Positions 16,725 to 25,517 are shown, numbered from the stretch's first letter. The stretch is 62,725 bases of DNA from Oscillospiraceae bacterium (GCA_021771715.1 JAETOO010000020.1:1-62725); one strand, 5' to 3'. Notes: generated by a model from the sequence alone, not told the origin. Made by a program: numbers and translations.

Positions 16725-16987
16725 TTTTCCCATAATGCGTGTATGCGTAGTCGCGTGAGCGCTTTTGCGGGCGTTTTATGCGTTGCGTTGTGGTAAATAT
16801 AATAAGTCTATATAGTCTTGTGGATAGTTGTGGATAGTTGTGGAAAAGCTCGGTATTTACAGCTTTTTCAGTGTCCACAACATTGTCCACAAGTTCAACT
16901 TGTGGATGTCCCTCGCTCTTTAGTGATGCCTCTTTCAGTGTCCACAAGTTCTATTCTTTGAAGTTGTGGATCATCCACTTGTGGATG
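16725..16987. other. Putative phage replication origin with nine DnaA-box-like repeats
   Basis: Nine TTGTGGA-type 9-mers cluster in 170 bp. Direct copies start at 16818, 16828, 16838 (exact 10-bp phasing), 16900, 16964 and 16979; inverted copies are at 16872-16880, 16884-16892 and 16939-16947. The first two contain TGTGGATA, one base from the DnaA box TGTGGATAA. An AT-rich stretch (GTAAATATAATAAGTCTATATAG, about 16794-16816) adjoins them and could be an unwinding element. The region lies between replication genes. The last repeats overlap the 3' end of the VapE-type gene. Confidence 0.6.
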
Positions 16988-19433
16988 TCCTCCGCGTGTA
17001 TATTCGCTGGTGGCCATACTCGGGGATCCGGGCCTCGCGTCCAGCATTTTCCCACTCCATGATCCTTGCCATAATGCCTGAGATCTCGTAGCCGTCCTGC
17101 CTTTTCCACTGGACTTTTGGCCGTCCGAAGCACTCGCAGAAGATCTCTCGGGCGCATACTCTCGTCCGTTGCATCGTGCCCTCGGCCTCCTTTGGATCCA
17201 GGACGTCCCGCTGCCGGAAGTAGTCCACGCGCTTGTCCAGACTCCAACTGTACCAATCAGAAGGCAGCAGCGTGTCCAGATAGTCGCGGACCTCGCCTTC
17301 GCGGTCGTCATATTCCAGCGCCGCCTGCTGGGCTTTTGCCGCCTCTTTTTCCATTTCAGCGTCCAGGAAGCTGTCCTCGCCCTCCGCTGTGTAGGCCATC
17401 GCCTCGGCCCAGATCTGGGCGCGGGTCTCCTCGGTCATGCCCCAGACGTTCAGACGGCCGCCGCCGTTCACGGTCACGGGCCAGAAGCGCCGGTTGCCGG
17501 TGGTGTCCCGGAGGAAGCCGGTGGTGCTGTTGGTGGTGCCGCAGATGATAGAAGTCCTCGGATGGCGTTCCACCACCCGGCCGTAGGCCGCCCGGTATTC
17601 ATCCACCTGGCGGCTGAGGAAGCCCTTCATCACGTCGATGTCGGCCTTCCGGGTGCCCTGCATCTCGCCGATCTCCATGATCCAGACGCCCCGGAGCTTC
17701 TCGGCGGCAGTCTTGTCCCGGGTGTCGGCCAGACTGAGGGAGTCACTAAACCACACCCCGCCCAGCTTCCGGAGCAGGGTACTCTTGCCGATGCCGGGCT
17801 TCCCGTCCAGGACCAGGACCGTGTCAAACTTGCAGCCGGGTTCCAGCACGCGCTGGATGGCTCCGATCAGGGTCTTCCTGGTGACGGCCCGGGTGTAGGG
17901 TGAGTCCTCTGCACCCAGATAGTCCACCAGCAGCGTGTCGACTCTGGGGACGCCGTCCCAGTCAGGCAGTCCCCTGATGTAGTCCCGCAGCGGGTTGAAC
18001 CGGCGCTGGTCGGTGACTATGGCCAGGGCCTTCGTGAACTTGTTTTCAGGAAACTGGACGCCATACTGGTCAGCCACCCAGCCGTAGAGCTGGGCGTCGT
18101 CCGCGTCGCGCCAGTATTTGTTCGGGCGCTTCCAGGGGAGCCTGCCCTTGACCTCGATCGCTCCGGACAGCTCATTGAAGCGGATGCCCTGGAGCGCCGG
18201 GTGATTTTTCAGGATCAGCACGGCGTTGGTGATGTTTGACCGGACGCCGCCCTCCTCAGTGCGGTCCAGCTTGGCTTCCCAGTCTTCGTCGACCTCTGGA
18301 AGCTCTTCGCCGAAGTCGAGGACGGCCCTGGCTTTTGTATCGTTGGCCAGCGTGATCCTGGTGCCAGGGTCTTCTGATGCGAAGGCGGCCATCGCCTTGT
18401 AGCTTGGCCGCTCCCGGCCGCTCTTGTCCTCCTTGCCGTCGTCCAGGTCGCTGAACTTATGGATCCGGACGAGGTCGAAGGCGTTGCAGAGTTGCCCACC
18501 TGCCGGATCCGTGCTGTGGTTTGAGTAGGCGAAGAGCTCTCCGTCATAGACGACAAGGCCCGCAGCCGTGGAGCCCGCCGCGTAGGTGTAGCGGTCGGGC
18601 TTCGCCGTCTGGGTGTAGATGTCCGGCAGGAACTTGGCGATCGCCTCGGTGATGTTGTACGTCCGGCAGAACGCGCCGACGATGCCCTTTTTCTCCAGAG
18701 GATCCCCCTGCTTGTCTGCCTGGCGCTTCCGGATCCCGGTCATCCTGGAGGACTCCGGCCAGTAGCTCGTGTCAGTCCAGTCCGGGTATTCTGCCAGGAC
18801 AGCGTCGGCCGATAAAAACGGCGCGTCGTAGTAGTTGAAGAAGGGCTCGACGCCGGTGCTGTTGCTTGGCCAGTACATGAGGCGCGTCGGCTGGAAGGTG
18901 GAGTCGTCAAAGAGGTCGATGCCGACCTTCTCGGCGATCTTCCTGGCGATGGCCTCGTATTCGTCCGGCGTGACTTCCCGATCCAGAGGCATGATCAGCC
19001 GGAAGCGTGGTGTCCCTGCTGAGTGCTTGTGCGTCGAGTAGACTGCCAGGGCGCTGTTGATCTCCAGGTTGTTCATGAGCGTGTCCCAGAAGTCAGCAGG
19101 AGGGAAGTCCAGGTCGAGGGTGAGGATCTGGCGGGCCAGGACGCTGCCGGTCTTTCTCCGGCCGTTTTCCAGATGCCCGCCGACGAAGCCGCCGATGTCC
19201 TTGATCCGGTCCTGCTGCTCCTTTGACATTTTCATGTACTCGGCGTGGGTCTCCGGTGTCTCCACGGACTTCGAGAGCCGGGCCAGAAGGGAGGACCAGA
19301 GGATCCGCTTGTTCTTCCATGCCGTCTCGAAGCGGCTCTTGCCGAGGGAGATCAGGAGCTCGCCGTTGTGCTTTATTCCGATGTTGTAGTCGGCCAGGTT
19401 CATGATCCGGGCCGTGTTGTCTTTATCGTTCAT
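16971..19433 (-). CDS. VapE-type primase-helicase (virulence-associated E family)
   Basis: An 820-residue replication protein. The N-terminal third resembles an archaeo-eukaryotic primase fold (LTLDLDFP near residue 110, STHKHSAGTPRFRL, then LMYWPS). The C-terminal half is the VapE ATPase with Walker A (LDGKPGIGKSTLLRKLGG) and Walker B (VWIMEIGEMQG). Together they would prime and unwind at the origin. The C-terminal codons run into the DnaA-box-like repeats. It overlaps the upstream coiled-coil gene by 11 nt. Confidence 0.9.
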   Translation of the reverse strand: MNDKDNTARIMNLADYNIGIKHNGELLISLGKSRFETAWKNKRILWSSLLARLSKSVETPETHAEYMKMSKEQQDRIKDIGGFVGGHLENGRRKTGSVLARQILTLDLDFPPADFWDTLMNNLEINSALAVYSTHKHSAGTPRFRLIMPLDREVTPDEYEAIARKIAEKVGIDLFDDSTFQPTRLMYWPSNSTGVEPFFNYYDAPFLSADAVLAEYPDWTDTSYWPESSRMTGIRKRQADKQGDPLEKKGIVGAFCRTYNITEAIAKFLPDIYTQTAKPDRYTYAAGSTAAGLVVYDGELFAYSNHSTDPAGGQLCNAFDLVRIHKFSDLDDGKEDKSGRERPSYKAMAAFASEDPGTRITLANDTKARAVLDFGEELPEVDEDWEAKLDRTEEGGVRSNITNAVLILKNHPALQGIRFNELSGAIEVKGRLPWKRPNKYWRDADDAQLYGWVADQYGVQFPENKFTKALAIVTDQRRFNPLRDYIRGLPDWDGVPRVDTLLVDYLGAEDSPYTRAVTRKTLIGAIQRVLEPGCKFDTVLVLDGKPGIGKSTLLRKLGGVWFSDSLSLADTRDKTAAEKLRGVWIMEIGEMQGTRKADIDVMKGFLSRQVDEYRAAYGRVVERHPRTSIICGTTNSTTGFLRDTTGNRRFWPVTVNGGGRLNVWGMTEETRAQIWAEAMAYTAEGEDSFLDAEMEKEAAKAQQAALEYDDREGEVRDYLDTLLPSDWYSWSLDKRVDYFRQRDVLDPKEAEGTMQRTRVCAREIFCECFGRPKVQWKRQDGYEISGIMARIMEWENAGREARIPEYGHQRIYTRRTSTSG

Positions 19434-19926
19434 GCTTTGCGACCTCCACGTCCTTCTTCAGCTTCTCGGCCTCTTTCTCGGCGCCGACGAACCGCCTCTG
19501 ATAGTCGCGGTAGAGAGTGAGCGCGTGCCGCTGCTGTTTCTTGACCTCTTTCAGCTGAGCCTTCAGCTCTTTGAGCTGCTGGCGGTAGCCCTGGCCGCCC
19601 CGCTTGCAGTAGGTCTTTACATACCGCTGGAGAGTGTCAACCTGCCGGGCCATCTTGTCGATCTCAGGCTGCAGCTCCGTTGCCTTTGTGTGGTAGTTTA
19701 CGGCCTGGTTGGCCAGATCGCTCCGGCCGTCCATGAGGGCCTGGGCGCGTTGACCGCAGTGCTGGACGACGACGGCCCGAAGCTCGTCCCGGTGCTCGTA
19801 GTCCTCGTCGATGATGCTGAGCAGTTTCCGAAGTCGGGTTGCATCGGTCGGGAAGAACGCGTCCAGCACGACGGTCATGTGCCCCATTCCTTGGTGGAAA
19901 GTGATATTGATAATTTTCTGATCCAT
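19423..19926 (-). CDS. Hypothetical phage protein with long coiled coil
   Basis: A 167-residue protein starting MDQKIINITFHQGMGHM behind a GGAGG ribosome site. Residues about 75-165 are highly charged, with heptad character (LKELKAQLKEVKKQQRH, EKEAEKLKKDVEVAKHE). No catalytic motif was recognised. It sits between the VapE and DUF6273 genes in the replication operon, and its stop overlaps the VapE start, suggesting coupled expression. Confidence 0.7.
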   Translation of the reverse strand: MDQKIINITFHQGMGHMTVVLDAFFPTDATRLRKLLSIIDEDYEHRDELRAVVVQHCGQRAQALMDGRSDLANQAVNYHTKATELQPEIDKMARQVDTLQRYVKTYCKRGGQGYRQQLKELKAQLKEVKKQQRHALTLYRDYQRRFVGAEKEAEKLKKDVEVAKHER

Positions 19927-19988
19927 CGGTTCCTCCTTGCTGGTTTATTGCCAGATGTCCGGGGCCGCGAGGGCCCCGGGATTGTCGA

Positions 19989-20558
19989 TCAGTAGATCAG
20001 GAAAGCCGGGCGGACGCCGAGGGAGTGCGAGGCGAGCCAGAGGGCGGCATTGCCAGCGGCGGCGACGCGGCAGAAGCGCGTCGCCGACCCTTTCCTCTTG
20101 TTCTGGAGCCAGCCCCATTCCCAGGAGCTGTCCCGGAAGGCGATCCGGTTTTTCCGGTCCTTCATGAGCGGCCACTGCTCGCAGCCGTCCGGCTCGAAGT
20201 AGTTGGCGTCCTCTTTCCCGAAGATCTCACCGAAGAAAGGGATCCGCAGCAGGTCGCCGTTGTCGAAGGGCTGCATCCGGTCGCGATATTCCGCGAAGAT
20301 TTTCAGCACCTCCTCGCTCTGGAGCGTCTTCCTGAGGTCGCTGGCCTCGTAGCCGCCCCGGTTGCTGTCTTCCGCGTTCATCGGGTAGGCCTGGTCGAGA
20401 TACTGGTCCAGAAGGAAGAGGGCGCCCGCCTGGGTGATTTTTTGGCAGGTTGCGGTGTACTTGCTGACATGGATCTGGTCCCCGACCATGATCTCCAGGC
20501 CCTTCGTGTTGGTCTTTCTGATGACTTCGATCGGCTGATTGCTCTTGTAGATAGGCAT
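19989..20558 (-). CDS. DUF6273-like protein in the replication module
   Basis: A 189-residue protein. ATG 20558 is chosen because AAGGAGGACACACAA precedes it. The C-terminus (RDSSWEWGWLQN through GVRPAFLIY) has the W-x-W and GVRPA pattern of DUF6273, a fold found in many Firmicutes surface and phage proteins and related to C-type-lectin/formylglycine-enzyme-like domains. Its role next to the DNA polymerase is unknown. No reverse transcriptase or AAC-rich variable repeat is present, so a diversity-generating target is not supported. Confidence 0.65.
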   Translation of the reverse strand: MPIYKSNQPIEVIRKTNTKGLEIMVGDQIHVSKYTATCQKITQAGALFLLDQYLDQAYPMNAEDSNRGGYEASDLRKTLQSEEVLKIFAEYRDRMQPFDNGDLLRIPFFGEIFGKEDANYFEPDGCEQWPLMKDRKNRIAFRDSSWEWGWLQNKRKGSATRFCRVAAAGNAALWLASHSLGVRPAFLIY

Positions 20559-20571
20559 TTGTGTGTCCTCC

Positions 20572-22545
20572 TTAATCTTTCTTGTAGAAGGGCGTCTCAT
20601 AGGTGTCGCCCTTTAGTGGGAGCCCCTCGGCCCAGTCAATCGGCTGGGCCATGATGGCATTGATCCTGCCGGGGGCCTCGGTGTCTGTGTTCGGCACGTC
20701 GACGATCATCTCGTCGTGGACGTGCATCACGATCTTGTAGCCCAGGGCGCTGACCCTGGTCATGGCCACGGCCAGGCAGTCCCTCGCGGTTGCCTGGACG
20801 ATGTTCTCGACCAGCTTCCCGCCATAGGTTTCGGTCTCTCCCCATTGCTTTGTCTCCTGGTTCACGCCCATGTAGGTGATGGAGAGCCGGCCGGTGTAGT
20901 CGTCCTGCTTCAGTCTGGTGTCCCAGTAGCAGAGCTTCCGGCCGCTTGGCAGCTGGATGAAGAGGTTCCGGTTGATGTAGCTGAAGGCGATGCCGTGGGC
21001 CAGGCGGACGGTCCGGTGCTCCTGGATCGCCGTCTTTGCTGCCAGCTCGCAGGTCCTCCAGAGCTTCACGACTTTGGGATTGGCTTCGCGCCATTGATCC
21101 ACGACGCTCTGAAGCTCGTCCTCCGGGATGCTGCCGCCTTTGTCCATGCGTTTCATGGCGCCGACGCCTCCCTGGTAGCCGCAGGCCAGCACGGCGACCT
21201 TGCCCTTCTGACGGAGGTGGCTGTTCTGTCCGTGCTTCTCGACCGGGACGCGGTACATCATAGACGCGGTCTCGCAGTAGATGTCCTTGCCCTGCCGGAA
21301 GGCCTCCAGGGTCCATTCCTCGCCAGCGATCCACGCCAGGACGCGGGCCTCGATGGCCGCGAAGTCGCTCACAACGAAGCGGCAGCCGTCCGAAGGGATG
21401 AAAGCCGTCCGGATCAGCTCGGAGAAGACGAAGGCCGTCTCTCCGAAGAGCGTGGCCAGCGTGTCAAAATCTCCGGCAGCAGCCAGCTCACGGGCCAGAT
21501 CCAGGTCTGGCAGGCTGTTTTTGGCGAGGTTGTGCGTCTGCACCAGGCGCCCGGCCCATCGCCCTGATCGGTTGGCCCCGTAGAACTGGAGGATCCCCCG
21601 GAGGCGGTGATCTTGGCAGACCGCCGTCAGCATTGTGCTGTACTTGGCCACGGAGGTCTTGCCGAGGGCGGTCCGGATCTCCAGCATCCTCCGGACACTG
21701 TCCGGGATGTCTGTCTGGAGCGTGGCCGCGATGGTGTCCTTTGTGACGCTGGTCATCGTGACGCCCTGCTTGGACAGCCATTTTTTAAGCTGGGCCAGGC
21801 TGTTCGGATTGGCCAGCCCCGTGAGCACCTTGGCTTCTTCCTGAAGCTCTTGGCGCCGCTGGGTGTCATACTCGACGATCTTCTCGACCATCGGGATGTC
21901 CAGCTTCACGCCGTTGTCGTTCATGTGTTGATCCAGAGCCCAGAGCTGCTGCTCTGACTCCGGCGTCTTGTATATGTCCAGCTGCCTGAGGATCTCCTGC
22001 TCGGTGACGACGTCCTGCCGGTTGTATTCGATGAAGAGCTTCCACTTCGCGGGGTCGTGCGCCGGAAGATTGCGCGTCCTCTGCCCGTTCATCCGTGTTG
22101 GCTTGCAGGGCTTTGAGAAGAACTGGATCAGGGCCTTGCCCTGGGGGTCCTTCAGCTTTTCCTCCGGTAGTCCCATAGCGATGCCGACGTCTGCCAGGTT
22201 GCCCGGCAGGCCCAGGGTGAGGGCCTTGATCATCGTGCAGCGCCATTCTTCCGGAGGCATTGCCGCGCCGGTCCACTTGGCCAGGCACGTCCGCTCGAAG
22301 TTCGCATTGAAGGCGGTCTTGATGATGTCCGGGTCGGTGAGCGCTTCGCGGAACTCGTAGAGCTCCGGGTCGAAGTCCCGGTCGACCGCGAGCGTGTCGA
22401 TCACATGGACCTCCGCCTCGTCGTCGAATTTATAGCCGATCAGCAGGATGTCGAAGTCGGGCGCCTCCGTGTAGGCGTAGACGCCCGACCCGGCCAGATC
22501 CACGGAGCTGTAGGTTTCAATGTCCACACCCATGACTCTGTGCAT
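20572..22545 (-). CDS. Phage DNA polymerase I-like (family A) with 3'-5' exonuclease
   Basis: A 657-residue replicative polymerase. The exonuclease motif I is at the N-terminus (MGVDIETYSS). Polymerase motif A is VSDFAAIEARVLAW, with B (about CGYQGGVGAMKRM) and C (HVHDEMIVDVP) following. No 5'-3' exonuclease domain is present, as usual in phage enzymes of this group. The start ATG 22545 lies behind GGAGAAAACAG. It is grouped with the DUF2815 and DUF2800 proteins, a constant trio in Clostridia phages. Confidence 0.93.
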   Translation of the reverse strand: MHRVMGVDIETYSSVDLAGSGVYAYTEAPDFDILLIGYKFDDEAEVHVIDTLAVDRDFDPELYEFREALTDPDIIKTAFNANFERTCLAKWTGAAMPPEEWRCTMIKALTLGLPGNLADVGIAMGLPEEKLKDPQGKALIQFFSKPCKPTRMNGQRTRNLPAHDPAKWKLFIEYNRQDVVTEQEILRQLDIYKTPESEQQLWALDQHMNDNGVKLDIPMVEKIVEYDTQRRQELQEEAKVLTGLANPNSLAQLKKWLSKQGVTMTSVTKDTIAATLQTDIPDSVRRMLEIRTALGKTSVAKYSTMLTAVCQDHRLRGILQFYGANRSGRWAGRLVQTHNLAKNSLPDLDLARELAAAGDFDTLATLFGETAFVFSELIRTAFIPSDGCRFVVSDFAAIEARVLAWIAGEEWTLEAFRQGKDIYCETASMMYRVPVEKHGQNSHLRQKGKVAVLACGYQGGVGAMKRMDKGGSIPEDELQSVVDQWREANPKVVKLWRTCELAAKTAIQEHRTVRLAHGIAFSYINRNLFIQLPSGRKLCYWDTRLKQDDYTGRLSITYMGVNQETKQWGETETYGGKLVENIVQATARDCLAVAMTRVSALGYKIVMHVHDEMIVDVPNTDTEAPGRINAIMAQPIDWAEGLPLKGDTYETPFYKKD

Positions 22546-22560
22546 CTGTTTTCTCCTCTC

Positions 22561-23106
22561 TTAGAAATCGTCCTCGTCGTCCTCGTAGCCGTCGCCGAAG
22601 TCAGTCTCGGCAGAAGCACGGGCAGCGCCCAGCCGCTCGTCGTCCTTGAGCTTCTGGATGTTGTTCAGGCCGACGCCGACGCCCTTGTTGCCGTTGGTGT
22701 TGAACGGGTAGAAGTTGATCGAGGCCCGGCCCCAGCTGCCGCTGTAGACTTCGTTCGGGTCGAGGATCTCGTTCAGATCCTTGTCCACGATGCCGGGCTT
22801 CTGGGTGCTGTTGGCGTTCAGGAAGAACATGCCCTCATACTCCGGAGCCTCGTCGGCCCGCTCGTTGTCGCCGTCACGCAGCGGGAGCTTCAGGTTGCCG
22901 GGCTTCTTGCCGCCCCACTTGGAAGCGATGCCCTCCTGGATGGCCTCCTCGATCGCGGCGCGGATCTTCTTGACGGTGGCCTTGTCATCCTTGGGGATCA
23001 GAAGGCAGACGCTGTACTTCGCGTCCTGGCCGCTCTGGAAGGCGCGGCTCTTGAAGATGTTGACATAGGAAAAACGGACCTTACCGGTAATGACTTTAGT
23101 GCTCAT
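22561..23106 (-). CDS. DUF2815 protein (probable ssDNA-binding protein)
   Basis: A 181-residue protein. ATG 23106 is chosen because AAGGAGGATAACATC precedes it and MSTKVITGKVRFSYVN is the normal family start. The family, always next to phage polymerases, is thought to be a single-stranded DNA-binding protein. The C-terminus is acidic and ends in aromatic residues (DDEDDF), as expected for an SSB tail that recruits replication partners. Confidence 0.85.
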   Translation of the reverse strand: MSTKVITGKVRFSYVNIFKSRAFQSGQDAKYSVCLLIPKDDKATVKKIRAAIEEAIQEGIASKWGGKKPGNLKLPLRDGDNERADEAPEYEGMFFLNANSTQKPGIVDKDLNEILDPNEVYSGSWGRASINFYPFNTNGNKGVGVGLNNIQKLKDDERLGAARASAETDFGDGYEDDEDDF

Positions 23107-23119
23107 GATGTTATCCTCC

Positions 23120-24298
23120 TTAAAATTGCGGGACGTTCTCGGCGTCCTCGGTGTTGTCAAAGTCAGCCTTTGCTGCTTCGGTCGTGTTGATTGCTTCGCG
23201 CTTGTCGCTCTCCGGGACCAGGACAGGCTTGCCTGCCGGTTTGATGATCAGGTCGCCCAGGGTCGTCGTGAGCTTTTTCTTGCCGACGAGCTTCTCCATC
23301 GCGGTGATGCCGTAGAGCTTGCGCTCGTAGAGCATGGCCTCGTCATAACCGGCAGCCACCAGGGTCTCGGCCACCTTGACATCGTCGGCATACTTCCGGT
23401 TGCTCCGGCCCTCGACGAGCTTCCAGCCGTCGAACTGTTTGCCCGCCAGGGCTTCCTCCAGGGCGTAGGCCTGGATGTCGCTGGTCCACTTCTGGATCTC
23501 CTCGGCGCGCCTCAGGACCTCGCCGATCTCCTCGTCCGTGAGGAGCGGGGGAGCCTTGAACTCGTCCTTTGCCAGCTCCAGATTGTACTCGGCCCGCTTC
23601 CGGCAGACCGCCTTCGCCGGGCACCAGCGGCACCAGTCGCCGCAGGCGGTGTAGTCCGTGCCATCCATCGCCATCCGGGCTTTCGGTGCAACTTCTTCCT
23701 CGGCCCAGAGCAGCAGCTTCTTCAGAGGGATCTCCTCGCCGCTCACATGGTCCAGCCGGGGCTGGATGATGGTCGTCCGGACAGTCTCAAAGTCATAGAG
23801 ATCCCCGAAGAGGGCAGAAGCGCCCAGGCCGTAGAGCCTCAGCTGGGGGTTGTTCTTGGCTTCCACTTTGACCCCTTTGCCGTACTTCAGGTCGATGACC
23901 TCGATCGTGCTGCCGCCGATGATGACGGCGTCAGAGGTCCCGAAGCCCTCCGGCACCCAGTTGTCCAGACTGAACTGCTGCTCGATCATGAGCTCCGCGT
24001 CCTCGCCTGCCGCTGCCAGATGCTCCTGGACGGTTTCAGCGTAGAAGTCGGTGGCCTCGTCCATCTCGCCGCAGTAGTATTCACTGGCCTGGATCTGGGC
24101 CAGCTCCTTGTCGTAGTTGCCCGCGTCGCCGAGGAACTTCCGGAGCTTCAGCTCGGCGAGTGCGTGGGCCAGGGTTCCTTCGTCCGCGTAGGCGCTCGAC
24201 CCGGGGGCCAGGAGCTGGTCGGCCAGTACAACGGATCCGGGGCAGTTGATCCACCGGAAAGCGCTCGATGCGGACAGTTTTGCATGTTTACTCGGCAT
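23120..24298 (-). CDS. DUF2800 protein (PD-(D/E)XK / Cas4-like nuclease)
   Basis: A 392-residue protein starting MPSKHAKLSASSAFRWINCPGS, which is the family N-terminus. A nuclease core is visible with Asp (GTSDAVII), Glu-x-Lys-like IEVIDLKYGKG, and a C-terminal Cys cluster (CGDWCRWCPAKAVC) that could hold an Fe-S cluster, as in AddB/Cas4-type enzymes. It probably processes DNA ends during phage recombination or replication. It overlaps the upstream gene by 11 nt. Confidence 0.85.
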   Translation of the reverse strand: MPSKHAKLSASSAFRWINCPGSVVLADQLLAPGSSAYADEGTLAHALAELKLRKFLGDAGNYDKELAQIQASEYYCGEMDEATDFYAETVQEHLAAAGEDAELMIEQQFSLDNWVPEGFGTSDAVIIGGSTIEVIDLKYGKGVKVEAKNNPQLRLYGLGASALFGDLYDFETVRTTIIQPRLDHVSGEEIPLKKLLLWAEEEVAPKARMAMDGTDYTACGDWCRWCPAKAVCRKRAEYNLELAKDEFKAPPLLTDEEIGEVLRRAEEIQKWTSDIQAYALEEALAGKQFDGWKLVEGRSNRKYADDVKVAETLVAAGYDEAMLYERKLYGITAMEKLVGKKKLTTTLGDLIIKPAGKPVLVPESDKREAINTTEAAKADFDNTEDAENVPQF

Positions 24299-24701
24299 TG
24301 AGGGCCTCCTTTGCTTTGCTCATGAGAGCGGGGAGATCAGCCAGAGCGACCTCGGTCAGCTTGTCCACACCGAAGCCCTTGATCAGCTCGCTGGCGATGT
24401 TCTTCCCGACCTTTTTGTTCAGCTGTGCCAGGGTCTTCCGGACCTCCACGCGGAAGTCTTCGGTCACTTCGGGAGCCGTGGGCGTTCCGGGTGCGGGAGT
24501 GTCTTCCATCAGATCGTCCTCAGCGGGCGCCTGGGCGGCCTCCTGAGCCTTTGCGGCCTTTTTCGTGTCCTTCTTTGCCCCGGTGCCCTTCGGCGCTTCC
24601 TGGGCCCCCTGGGCGGCCTCCTGAGCCGGTTTACTCGGGGACTGGATCCCCATGTAGGTCTGGAACTCTTCCAGAGTGTCAAAAGTAATTGTGATTTTCA
24701 T
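24288..24701 (-). CDS. Hypothetical early phage protein with Ala/Lys/Pro-rich linker
   Basis: A 137-residue protein starting MKITITFDTLEEFQTYMG. It has a short N-terminal beta-like segment, a low-complexity linker (residues about 20-80, rich in Ala, Gln, Lys and Pro), and a helical C-terminal part (VRKTLAQLNKKVGKNIASELI). The same arrangement is common before DUF2800 genes in Clostridia phages. Function is unknown. RBS AAAAAGGAGGACATTTTTCA precedes ATG 24701. Confidence 0.75.
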   Translation of the reverse strand: MKITITFDTLEEFQTYMGIQSPSKPAQEAAQGAQEAPKGTGAKKDTKKAAKAQEAAQAPAEDDLMEDTPAPGTPTAPEVTEDFRVEVRKTLAQLNKKVGKNIASELIKGFGVDKLTEVALADLPALMSKAKEALNAE

Positions 24702-24729
24702 TGAAAAATGTCCTCCTTTTTGCTATAAT
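24701..24729 (+). promoter_or_regulatory. Strong rightward promoter opposing the early operon
   Basis: TTGAAA (24701-24706), a 17-bp spacer, and an extended -10 TGC-TATAAT (24724-24729) lie on the plus strand. It is among the best sigma-A consensus matches in the window, yet points against the flanking genes. A GC-rich hairpin with a T run follows within about 20 nt of the predicted start. Confidence 0.7.
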
Positions 24730-24746
24730 TGATGTGTGTCTTCCTG

Positions 24747-24777
24747 GGCTCCGGAAACTTCTCCGGGGCCTATTTTA
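24747..24777 (+). terminator. Plus-strand terminator hairpin after the opposing promoter
   Basis: An 8-bp stem GGCTCCGG/CCGGGGCC (24747-24754 with 24763-24770) is followed by TATTTTATT. With the promoter at 24701-24729 it would produce a very short RNA of about 40 nt, or an antisense RNA to the lytic transglycosylase gene on read-through. Confidence 0.6.
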
Positions 24778-25432
24778 TTGAGTCCAAAGGCCTCACCTCC
24801 TCCGCGTTGTCATGTTCCTGCCGGAGCTGCTCAGCCATCTCGATGACGCTGCTGGCGTACCAGCTCAGCTCGCCGCGCTCCAGATAGGCAGCCATGTGGT
24901 CGCCTCCGCCGTTGTAGTACATCAGAGCCGTGCCCAGATCGTCATAGCGCCGGATCAGCTCGTCCAGGAAGTCCGCCGCGACCATCATACTCGGCCCGGC
25001 TTTCCAGAGGTCTGCCTCAGTCACTCCCAGGCGCTCCATCCGGTCTTCGTGCCAGTAGGTCGCGATCTGCATCAGACCGACGCAGTCACCGTTGACCGCG
25101 TCCAGGCTGTAACGGCTCTCATGAAATGCAACGGCTTCCAGAAGCTCAGGAGATAGGTCATAAGCCGCGCCAGCGGCTCGTGCAGCCTCTTCCACGTTGT
25201 CCGGGATGTTCGGGTCGTTGTAGGGCTCAGGAGGCGCTGTGGGCGTCTCTGGGGCTTCCTGGGTGGCCGTTATGGCCGGGGGCTCAGATGGCAATGAGAC
25301 GATAGCCTGCCTGTGTTGCTGGACGCTGTTCGCGTGTGCCAGCCCCGCCAGGAGCCCGATCGTGATGCCGAGTGCCAGACTGAGCAGCTGCCCCCGCAGC
25401 GTGTACCGGCGCCGCTTTTTTCTCTTCTCCAT
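24770..25432 (-). CDS. Membrane-anchored lytic transglycosylase
   Basis: A 220-residue protein with a basic N-terminus and one membrane segment (residues about 13-33, LLSLALGITIGLLAGLA), a Pro/Thr-rich linker, and a Slt-type catalytic domain: ELLEAVAFHESRYSL with catalytic Glu105, then GDCVGLMQI. It would cut peptidoglycan glycan strands. Unusually it lies in the early/replication operon rather than with lysis genes, so a role in wall remodelling during infection or lysogeny is possible. RBS GGAGGAAAATA precedes ATG 25432. Confidence 0.85.
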   Translation of the reverse strand: MEKRKKRRRYTLRGQLLSLALGITIGLLAGLAHANSVQQHRQAIVSLPSEPPAITATQEAPETPTAPPEPYNDPNIPDNVEEAARAAGAAYDLSPELLEAVAFHESRYSLDAVNGDCVGLMQIATYWHEDRMERLGVTEADLWKAGPSMMVAADFLDELIRRYDDLGTALMYYNGGGDHMAAYLERGELSWYASSVIEMAEQLRQEHDNAEEVRPLDSIK

Positions 25433-25517
25433 TATTTTCCTCCATGTTCTTCCGGATCGCGTCGTAGGCGGCCAGCGCCAGCATCGTCAGATCCGGACTG
25501 TTGTTTTCTCGTGACAT
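25284..25517 (-). CDS. Possible small phage protein overlapping the transglycosylase gene
   Basis: A 77-residue frame starting MSRENNSPDLTMLALAAYDAIR. The first 30 residues look like a real helical phage peptide. The rest overlaps the transglycosylase gene in another frame and has a composition that could be incidental. It starts shortly after the Cro-like gene. Function is unknown. Confidence 0.4.
   Translation of the reverse strand: MSRENNSPDLTMLALAAYDAIRKNMEENNGEEKKAAPVHAAGAAAQSGTRHHDRAPGGAGTREQRPATQAGYRLIAI

Noticed and set aside
16693-16947. 84-codon minus-strand frame between the VRR-NUC and VapE genes
   Set aside because: Its codons are made of the DnaA-box-like repeats and there is no ribosome site; treated as non-coding origin DNA.
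20000-20558. Diversity-generating retroelement target (lectin-like C-terminus)
   Set aside because: No reverse transcriptase, template repeat or adenine-rich variable codons are visible in the window.
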